This document shows, piece after piece, positions 57,419 through 64,000 of a stretch of DNA of 64,000 nt. A program made the translations under genes and the position numbers. Numbering within the stretch: position 1 is the stretch's first letter; each line of letters opens with the position of its first letter. The notes under the pieces were generated by a model. It was given only the letters and a program-made list of their open reading frames with translations, made no database searches and was not told where the DNA came from. This DNA is from Pararhizobium sp. YC-54 (GTDB lineage Bacteria; Pseudomonadota; Alphaproteobacteria; Rhizobiales; Rhizobiaceae): the NCBI RefSeq assembly GCF_025847205.1, contig NZ_JAOYTH010000007.1:186001-250000 (forward strand), given 5' to 3'.

Positions 57419-59059
57419 CACGTCGGACACGCTCGTGTCTCATTGGAAGAGCACGCGACAGAGTCCCAATTGTTTGAACTCCACTGGTCCGGCTGTCATA
57501 CCATAACCAAAGAGATGGGCTCCGGCGCGGTGGCGCCCGCCCTGCCCTTGCCCAGCTTCTGCGCAACATCAGCGCCGATGATAGCTCGTAGTCGTGCAGC
57601 TTGATCGCATTGCACTGTCTGAAAGCCGCCTGCTTGCAGGGATCAACGATCTAGCCACGAGGAATACGGATTTTCGTTCGCGATGTGATCCGATCGAACA
57701 AAGTCAGGCGCCAAGGCTGCGAATGCGAAGAGTCGGCTGCCCGATAACCCTTGCAGCTGGAAAGCGCCCGGAGGCGCCAGCCATGATGAACGCGGTGCAA
57801 AAATCCGCCTATGACGACCGCGTTCAGGCTTAGCCTGGCCAATGGCTTCCGATGGTTCGGCGCATACGCCCGGTTAACACCTGGGATGACATTGCCCGGC
57901 GTAATAAACCCAGCGGGTCCCGTAGGGGACGCCAGAGCGCTTTCGTCGTGCGCTGAAGTGGATGGTCACCGACCATGTGGCCCGTCGACGGGGCTTTGCA
58001 AGTCCCCTCCCGCTTCCTGGTGGCGACAGGGAGCTTGGTTCGACCAACACAGGCGCGGCCTCAGCTGACTGCATTACCAACATCCGCGAAAAGCGGTTCA
58101 AGTCTTTGTCCCACCCCAAAACTGCACACCCGTCCGGAGAGATTGTGCCTTGGGAACGCTTCGCTGTCTCGACGATAACCGCCGGGAATTCCGGAAGCTC
58201 GTCCATGAGACCCAAGCCCCGCTCGCCCGACTCGATCAAAGCGAAGGCGTGCTGAGCTGCTTCGATGTCCAGCGCCATGCCATTCATGAACCAAACGGTT
58301 CCAATCTGAACATCAGGTGCTCTTTCCCGTCGACGACTATGGGTACCCACTCGTCGTCTTCTCTGACGATCCATGCTCGGCCAAGCCAGTCATCCATGGT
58401 AATCTTCTGCTCTGAGGGTCTCCAGTCGTGACCGCACGCCGCCTCTCGAACGCCAGGTCCACACCACCGAGCCGCGACACCGCAGTAGATGCCGAACCGC
58501 ACTTTCGCGTATGAGAATGGTCCGAAGGGTTCCCGTCACGACCCGCAACCGGATCCGAACTCAAGGTGTGGTCTACCAATATCTCGGCCTTCGTCACTGA
58601 CTGATCCAGCCGCCCATGGCTTAGCCACGCGACGCAATCTGCAACCCGATATTGTGGCCAGATATAGCTCGACTGCTCGTGATATCTGTCCCGGGCAATA
58701 TAGCATCACAAAGTTGGGCCGGGGTGCACGATGTTTCAGTGTTTTTTGTGTTCGGCCAACGATTAAGCGGCGGCTCCTCGCGACATGGCCATTGCTCTGC
58801 TCGACGTTCTACTGCTTGTCCCTCGCCTTCACTTTGCCTCAGGTTCCCGCCCAAAATCCCCCTTCAAAGCCAATAACGCCCTGTATTAAAAGAGGAAATT
58901 ACGAAAAAAAACGGCTGACAAGTCTCGTTCACTCCGATGTCGCATACGGAGCCGGATTTTCCCATACTTATACGCAGACTTTCTGACGCCGACTCTTTGG
59001 CCTTCCCAAAACGCAGTGAAGCTGAATCATTGGTGCAGAGTTGGAGGTCTGCGCTGCGA
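57419..59059. other. 1.6-kb gene-poor region
   Basis: Two short minus-strand frames may be remnants: 58284-58397 (begins MDDWLGRAWIVREDDEWVPI) and, overlapping its stop as ATGA, 57874-58287 (MNGMALDIEAAQHAFALIES then GLMDELPEFPAVIV...), whose last ~55 residues look unrelated. No family was recognised for either, and no other gene can be supported. The 20-bp repeat at 58905 lies at the right. Confidence 0.4.
58905..58924 (+). repeat. Copy 1 of a 20-bp repeat shared with the rep operon
   Basis: AAAAAAACGGCTGACAAGTC occurs here and at 62439-62458, in the repA-repB gap. Possible parS-like site. Confidence 0.5.
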
Positions 59060-59945
59060 TCAGGGATTTCACTCCGGGCGGATTTTAATGGAGACGGGTT
59101 GTGGCGACTGGCACGGCAGACGAAGGATGCTACTCAGGCGCGACGCCTGTTGGCGTTCGCCCTCGATCTACGAGGGAGGCTCGAGTTCCGATGCCGCCCG
59201 CCTCTGCAATGTGACGCTCCAGTCCGGGACAGGGTCATGCGCTTCACTGAACGCTAATCCCAAGGCCTGATCAATGGCAGAGCTCCTGGTCAGCAGTCGC
59301 GGTTGGACGATCCGCAGCGTGCGGCCCATGGGCTATCACAACCTGGCTATCCGGCCCAAACATCATGCGCATGGCCCTCACGCCATGGAGGATTTTTAAA
59401 AAAGCTTCCCCGCCGCGGTGGCATAGATTGCCTCTGGAGCGGCCAGAGGAAAACGCATAGAAATTTGGTTCAGGATAAGGCTACTATCGGGCAAACGAAC
59501 ACGATTACCGAGCCGATGGGCCAGGCATGGATCACGGCCTTCATCTTCGGCGCGATCTGCCCGGATCTCGGCAATGCGGCGGCGTTGGTCATGCCATGCT
59601 GCGACACCTATGCAATCACCTAGCATCTGGCCTAAATTGCCCATCACGTCGCGGATAGCGCCCATGCCATCCTCATCATGGATCAGGCAGGCTGGCACAT
59701 GTCCAACAATCTCGTCGTGCCCGAATACATCACCATCCTGCCATTGCCCCCGAAATTGCCGGAGCTTAACCCGGTTGAAAACCTTTGGCATTTCATGCGC
59801 GACAACTAGATCTCAAACCGAATTTTCAAATCTTACGACGACATCGTCGATCATTGCTGTGATGCCTGGCGAAAGCTCGAAAGCCAGCCTTGGCGCCTCA
59901 TGTCCATCGGACGCGGGGAATGGGCGAATGGGTTCTGATCAGTGA
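59060..59945 (+). mobile_element. Degenerate IS630-family insertion sequence
   Basis: Transposase fragments lie in order on the plus strand: DGLWRLARQTKDATQARRLL, then GGSSSDAARLCNVTLQ in another frame (N-terminal region), INGRAPGQQSRLDDPQRAA, a large missing part, a shifted NLVQDKATIGQTN, FIFGAICPDLGNAAALVMPC, AILIMDQAGWHMSNNLVVPE, LPELNPVENLWHFMRDN and WANGF. Several stops and frameshifts mean no active transposase. The DDE residues (D of VQD/IMDQAGW, E of NPVENLW) can still be traced. Terminal repeats were not found. Confidence 0.78.
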
Positions 59946-59981
59946 GAGGCCGTATTAGTCGTCGACAGCGCAGTGCCGCGA

Positions 59982-61226
59982 CTAGGCGGTTCTTTGCTTT
60001 CCATCGTCATTCACCTTCATAAGAGCCATCAGCATTGGTCCGAGCGAAAACTCCCCTCTTTGAGACCGCTTGGTCAAATCCCGCAGATAGCCGCCAGCAG
60101 ACGTTATGAAATTCGACCGTTCAAGTATGCAAGCGATAGCTACCGCTGCATTCTCTGGCCCCATCGTGCTGCAGGCATCCTCATAGGCTGACGGGCTGAC
60201 ACCAAGCATTGAACGCACCACGACCGCCGCTGTCATGAGCTCGCGCCAGTGTCCAATGCGGCCGCCAGGCGCATAATCAGCAATCTGCGGGCAAGCTCGG
60301 AGAACCATTCCAAGCGGGAAGGCCTTGATCGGTCCGGGTTTGACCTTCGGACGGACCTCGATGACCCTCTGTCTATGAGATTCTTGCGCCGAGTTTGCGC
60401 CCTGCTCATTTCGAGAGCGTGGTTCAAGTTCATTTATAGATTCGGTATTTGAATTCTGTATGTGCCGGTCATTGTGCCCTGCATTGCCATGCATATTTCC
60501 AGTTTTAAACTGCGTTTCCAGGATGTTGAGCACCTCTTCCCGAAGGAGGCCCATTTCTTCGAGCGTCGTTTCGATCTGCGCCCTGTCCGGATAGCGCGGA
60601 AGCCGAGCAAGAATACTGACATAAGCAGCTTCAACCTGTGCCCAGTCTCCCGCGGCACCCTCTAACATTGCCGCAGAGATCAACTTTCGCACATCGCGCC
60701 GGCAGATCGTGAGGTCTTCTTTCGCACGACGGAAAAGAGTGCGTTCTGCTGCAACGTCCTGCGCCATCAGCGCGAGCTCCCTGGCACGAGCCAGGAGGGG
60801 GGTCAGGTCGAATCCGTAGGCCTGTTCCACCTCGCCCTCGCGGTTCCGGTGGGCATAGCGTTTGCCGTTTGGACTGTCGCGGCGTAGAATAAGCCTAGCT
60901 TCAACAAGTGCCGCGAGCTGCCGCCGAAGTGTGCTTTCTGTAATCCCATGAGCCCGCACAGACAGCTGGGCGTTGGAAGGGAAAACGACCAGCCCGTGGC
61001 TCGGGTCCAGTTCGGAATTTGGGTAGAACGTCAAGAGTGCATCTAGGACGGCCAGTGCTCTGTCCTGAACTCTGAGGCGTTCCCGTGCCTCGCACACGTC
61101 ACGAAACACTTTCCACTTTTCAATCCGCGCGCCGTGATCCGGATTTTCGATCGCCATCTGGCCTTTGACCAAGGCAAGCGACGTCGGCCGCCGCCCGAAG
61201 GGCGTCGTTATATGTCCCGTCTGCAT
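59982..61226 (-). CDS. repC: RepC plasmid replication initiator
   Basis: 414 residues from ATG 61226, with AAGGTGAG upstream, beginning MQTGHITTPFGRRPTSLALV like other RepC proteins; the longer frame to 61349 has no such start and would run into the ctRNA region. The N-terminal DNA-binding region is rich in helices (FPSNAQLSVRAHGITESTLR, RQLAALVEARLILRRDSPNG). The C-terminal part includes GGRIGHWRELMTAAVVVRSM and LGVSPSAYEDACSTMGPENA. It initiates replication, with the origin usually inside its own gene. It is followed by the IS630 remnant. Third gene of repABC. Confidence 0.93.
   Translation of the reverse strand: MQTGHITTPFGRRPTSLALVKGQMAIENPDHGARIEKWKVFRDVCEARERLRVQDRALAVLDALLTFYPNSELDPSHGLVVFPSNAQLSVRAHGITESTLRRQLAALVEARLILRRDSPNGKRYAHRNREGEVEQAYGFDLTPLLARARELALMAQDVAAERTLFRRAKEDLTICRRDVRKLISAAMLEGAAGDWAQVEAAYVSILARLPRYPDRAQIETTLEEMGLLREEVLNILETQFKTGNMHGNAGHNDRHIQNSNTESINELEPRSRNEQGANSAQESHRQRVIEVRPKVKPGPIKAFPLGMVLRACPQIADYAPGGRIGHWRELMTAAVVVRSMLGVSPSAYEDACSTMGPENAAVAIACILERSNFITSAGGYLRDLTKRSQRGEFSLGPMLMALMKVNDDGKQRTA
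60418..60520. other. A/T-rich stretch inside repC, possible origin
   Basis: The only clearly A/T-rich part of repC (around ATTCGGTATTTGAATTCTGT). In related repABC plasmids the origin is within repC, at an A/T-rich site. Inferred from position only. Confidence 0.3.
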
Positions 61227-61286
61227 TTTTTCTCTCACCTTTCTTGAGGCAAAAGAAATACGCTCACCAAATCGGCGCCAAGACTC

Positions 61287-61315
61287 TTGACTGTGATTCC
61301 GGGAAATGCGATTCT
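61287..61315 (+). promoter_or_regulatory. Promoter of the counter-transcribed RNA
   Basis: TTGACT (61287-61292), 17-bp spacer, GATTCT (61310-61315), on the strand opposite to repABC transcription. Confidence 0.55.
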
Positions 61316-61321
61316 CGATCC

Positions 61322-61377
61322 TGCTAGAGATGACGAGAGAGGCTTCCACGGTTTACCGTTCGGGGGCCTTTTTCTTT
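61322..61377 (+). ncRNA. Counter-transcribed RNA (ctRNA) of repABC
   Basis: An antisense RNA of ~56 nt expected between repB and repC. It begins after the promoter at 61287-61315 and ends at a hairpin (AGGC 61340-61343 with GCCT 61366-61369, inner arms ACGGT 61348-61352 / ACCGT 61355-61359) followed by TTTTTCTTTT. In repABC plasmids this RNA inhibits repC expression and sets incompatibility. The length, position and terminator fit. Confidence 0.7.
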
Positions 61378-61383
61378 TGCGGT

Positions 61384-62376
61384 TCAGTCTCCGTTTTGCG
61401 TTTTAGATCCTTTGTACTCTTCGTACAAACGACCCATATGAGAAGAAAGCCATTCACTGAATGGCTTGGCTTCAACATTTGAAAGCTCGATGGCTACCTT
61501 CTTCGCCTTCGAATTCATCACGAAATTCAGGGAGTGATCGTTCGAAGTCCAGTCCCGGACGAGGGCATCGACCTTCGGTTTCTTTGCAGCTGACTTGGAC
61601 TTGTACCGCTTCAAGTAGTCATGGAGTGCATCGAACCGGTCGCCTTCAGAAAGCTTGTGAAGTTCGGGAGACGCCGAATACTCAGTGGCCACCTTCGACA
61701 GGGCAGGGGCTAGGACCAGTTGGCGAAGGCTGAGCCACCGGTCGCGCCCAATTTTCTTGGATGCGCCTAGCGCAGTGATTACTGGTGCTGGGACCGCATC
61801 AACGACTGCAAGCATCTTGGAGAGCATCGCCTCATCGATAGCAAGCGATGATCGGACAACATCCTTTGTCATTCCCGACGCAATCAGGTTTTGAGCGAAG
61901 TAGGCGCGCTCTATGAAAGACAGGTTCGAGCGGGCTGCATTCTCCTGCCCCTGCACAATCGCGGAAGTGATGTCGTCAAGCTTCTTGACGATTGCCTTGA
62001 CCGAGATTCCCAGCTCGCGTGCGACTCTCAGGCGACGATGACCGAACACGACCATATATCGCTTGGCATCCGCCGAACTCGGACGAACAAGGATAGGCGT
62101 CGTCTGTCCTGATTCCTTTATGGCCTGGAGCAGCTCCTGAAATTCCTCGCCTTCGTCGGACAAACGATCGGCAACGAAGGAGACATCGATCAATCGCGGA
62201 TCAAGATCCACGATCACCTCGCCTTCCATGAGCTTCTTAGTGTTCTCTGCCATGTCCTCGATGGAACGAACAACGGTCTTAGCAGCTCCTGTCATGCCAT
62301 ACCCGGGCTTGGTAGGTGTCTGATTTGCCGAGATCGATTCCATATCGAGCTTCGCGAATGGATTTTCACGAGACAT
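61384..62376 (-). CDS. repB: RepB partition protein (ParB-like)
   Basis: 330 residues. The ParB N-terminal domain (~50-150) has VDLDPRLIDVSFVADRLSDE, ILVRPSSADAKRYMVVFGHR and RRLRVARELGISVKAIVKKL. The central helix-turn-helix-type region follows (LSFIERAYFAQNLIASGMTK, then DVVRSSLAIDEAMLSKMLAV). The C-terminal part is basic (KSAAKKPKVD) and ends in an acidic tail. It binds the centromere-like site parS and works with RepA in segregation. Separated from repA by 84 bp that carry copy 2 of the 20-bp repeat. Confidence 0.93.
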   Translation of the reverse strand: MSRENPFAKLDMESISANQTPTKPGYGMTGAAKTVVRSIEDMAENTKKLMEGEVIVDLDPRLIDVSFVADRLSDEGEEFQELLQAIKESGQTTPILVRPSSADAKRYMVVFGHRRLRVARELGISVKAIVKKLDDITSAIVQGQENAARSNLSFIERAYFAQNLIASGMTKDVVRSSLAIDEAMLSKMLAVVDAVPAPVITALGASKKIGRDRWLSLRQLVLAPALSKVATEYSASPELHKLSEGDRFDALHDYLKRYKSKSAAKKPKVDALVRDWTSNDHSLNFVMNSKAKKVAIELSNVEAKPFSEWLSSHMGRLYEEYKGSKTQNGD

Positions 62377-62438
62377 GAAGAGCCTCCGAGCCTTCCGTCA
62401 ACACCAATAAGGCATTGACTCTGCTTCCAAAAACGCCG

Positions 62439-62458
62439 AAAAAAACGGCTGACAAGTC
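62439..62458 (+). repeat. Copy 2 of a 20-bp repeat, repA-repB intergenic
   Basis: AAAAAAACGGCTGACAAGTC, identical to 58905-58924. In repABC plasmids parS-like sites lie in this gap or downstream of repC, so a centromere role is possible; no full palindrome of the known parS type was seen. Confidence 0.5.
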
Positions 62459-62460
62459 AC

Positions 62461-63651
62461 TCATTTCCGCCCCCAAACCCCGTGGATGAGCTCAACGATT
62501 TCCGCGTTCGCGGCGTTCAGGCTTTCCCTAGCCCTGTCGTAGGTCGCTCGGACGAACTCGCCGCGCTCTACCTCATACAAAGTCTGTTTCTTGATCGAAG
62601 CATCGGAGATCGCGGTCGACTTCAGGACATGGTTTCTCAGCATTTGCTGTGCGAACATCGATTGCATGAACCCGACCATCTGCGCCTGCGGGATATCGGT
62701 GGGCTCAAATCGTGTTATGAGGTAGCGGAACCACTGAACACGCATTTCCGCGCCGGCCTCCGCGACAGGCCCCATAATTCCGCCGAGCATCATGAGAAAC
62801 TGGCTCATAGACATGATGTCCAGCATCTGAGGATGGATGGTAATAAGGATCCCCGTGGAAGCCATGAGCGCAGTAATCGTAAGGTAGCCCAATTGTGGAG
62901 GGCAATCGATCACAACGACATCGTACTTGTCATCGACCTGCTTTAAGGCACTGACGATCCGCATATAGAACAGTCGCCCGTCCTCTCCCTTTTTGGAGGA
63001 GATCGCCAGTGGCACGTCATATTCGTATTCCTGCAGAACGAGGTTGGCTGGCACGATATCCAAGCCTGGAATATTGGTTGGCTGGATGACTTCGCCGATT
63101 GACTTGCGGTCGTCGTCGAAGCGAAGAGCTTCATAGAGAGATGCCGTATCATCAAGTTCCGGTTGGATCCCGAAAAGAGAAGTCAGGGATGCCTGCGGAT
63201 CGAGGTCGACCGCAAGCACCCGATGGCCGGTGAGAGCCAGATATTGCGCCAGATGCGCGGCTGTTGTCGTCTTCCCGCTCCCACCCTTGAAGTTCACGAC
63301 CGATACGACCTGCATCGGCTCGCCCTCCCGCCGCTTGGGGACATAAAATCTCTTGTCCGATTTCTTGTTAGCCTCGAGATAATCGCGAAGCTGGAGCATC
63401 TGGTCGGCCGTATAGTATCGGCGCCCACCGATCGATTCTATCTCGGGCCCCTTGCCATCGGCGTGGATCTGCCTGAGATGGGTCTGAGTTACCCCCATGA
63501 AGTCGGCGACTTCCGCAAGCTGAAATTTCCGCAGTCCCTTACGGGCGTCAGGCGGGTACTGCTGGCTGCGCAACATGTGCAACGCACTTGAGATCTTCGC
63601 CCCTTGCTGTGCGATCTCAACATCAAATCTGTTGGGCAACGTATTGCTCAT
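62461..63651 (-). CDS. repA: RepA partition ATPase (ParA-like)
   Basis: 396 residues starting MSNTLPNRFDVEIAQQGAKI. The N-terminal DNA-binding region (~45-105: FQLAEVADFMGVTQTHLRQI) is followed by the ParA ATPase: deviant Walker A KGGSGKTTTAAHLAQYLA near 122, RVLAVDLDPQASLTSLFGIQ (Walker A'), DVVVIDCPPQLGYLTITAL (Walker B). It segregates plasmids with RepB and represses its own operon. First gene of the operon; its promoter lies in the last 350 bp of the window. Confidence 0.94.
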   Translation of the reverse strand: MSNTLPNRFDVEIAQQGAKISSALHMLRSQQYPPDARKGLRKFQLAEVADFMGVTQTHLRQIHADGKGPEIESIGGRRYYTADQMLQLRDYLEANKKSDKRFYVPKRREGEPMQVVSVVNFKGGSGKTTTAAHLAQYLALTGHRVLAVDLDPQASLTSLFGIQPELDDTASLYEALRFDDDRKSIGEVIQPTNIPGLDIVPANLVLQEYEYDVPLAISSKKGEDGRLFYMRIVSALKQVDDKYDVVVIDCPPQLGYLTITALMASTGILITIHPQMLDIMSMSQFLMMLGGIMGPVAEAGAEMRVQWFRYLITRFEPTDIPQAQMVGFMQSMFAQQMLRNHVLKSTAISDASIKKQTLYEVERGEFVRATYDRARESLNAANAEIVELIHGVWGRK

Positions 63652-64000
63652 TTCGCGAACTATTCCCCGGGTTTCGTCACTTTCGAAAAAATGACTTCGG
63701 CACGATCATTTGCGAAACTATCTCCCGATTCCCGGCAAGCCGCAAGACATTTAAGGTTAACAAGAAGTTAACGCAGTCGCTTAGAATTTTATGGATCCCT
63801 CGATTCATCCATACGGATCCACGACTTAGATGATCTATCTTCGTTCGCGATACCCAGCCCGAAAATGCTGCCAATCCATATCGTCCACACTTTCTTCAAT
63901 GCGTTCGCAGGACTAAACCCCGATTCGATGCAAACGCGTAGGTGCAGATCTGCATATAGCCACACGCGATTCGTGATGATTTCTGTGTGCCGGGTTCGAT
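63652..64000. promoter_or_regulatory. Upstream region of repABC
   Basis: No supported gene. A/T-rich, with two GTTAAC copies (63756-63761 and 63767-63772) separated by 5 bp, which may be a RepA/RepB target. The repABC promoter is expected on the minus strand here. Confidence 0.4.

Overview
The window is a segment of a repABC-type plasmid or secondary replicon from a Rhizobiales bacterium, most likely Rhizobiaceae. The evidence is a complete repA-repB-repC operon at the right end on the minus strand, with a counter-transcribed RNA candidate between repB and repC; an RHE_PE00001-type (DUF1612) plasmid gene; and many small secreted families usual in rhizobia (BA14K, DUF1236, PepSY). Species cannot be fixed from the sequence alone.

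Layout. 0-3 kb: the end of a fatty acid desaturase, a LacI regulator and an orphan sugar-type periplasmic binding protein. 3-15 kb: small envelope and stress genes (MgtC-like protein, DUF763, BA14K, YflT-like stress protein, PepSY, two DUF1236 proteins, DUF1206) around a two-component pair whose kinase gene is frameshifted. 15-18.5 kb: a CHASE4-like GGDEF-EAL protein and a YcxB-like protein. 17.5-19.6 kb: a gene graveyard with remnants of nadE, an ArsB-like pump and an alpha/beta hydrolase. 19.7-26.8 kb: a metabolic/stress block (AraC + threonine-aldolase-like enzyme, AraC + SDR, OhrR-like MarR + exported hydrolase, MarR + SnoaL-like protein). 27-33.3 kb: a PAS-HWE kinase divergent from a 1629-residue hybrid kinase. 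33.3-34.8 kb: more decayed genes and a DUF1232 protein.

35.2-54.7 kb is a defence-like island. It holds a broken HNH gene; a stand-alone TIR-like protein; a divergent restriction-like cassette (VEA-motif nuclease-like protein and WYL regulator on the minus strand; N6-adenine methylase, small PD-(D/E)XK protein, frameshifted NACHT-like NTPase with a C-terminal nuclease, and Mrr-like nuclease on the plus strand); and a CHAT protease gene divergent from a tight three-gene operon (MazG/DR2231-like NTP pyrophosphohydrolase, unknown protein, TIR-tailed protein). The CHAT/NTP-PPase/unknown/TIR group is the best candidate for an undescribed system.

54.9-64 kb is the plasmid maintenance end: the DUF1612 gene divergent from a tyrosine recombinase across an 11-bp inverted repeat, 1.6 kb of gene-poor DNA, a degenerate IS630 copy and repCBA. 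A 20-bp sequence occurs both between repA and repB and 1.1 kb beyond repC and may be a partition site. Frameshifts are recurrent (two-component kinase, HNH, NTPase); each could be real decay or a sequencing error in a homopolymer.
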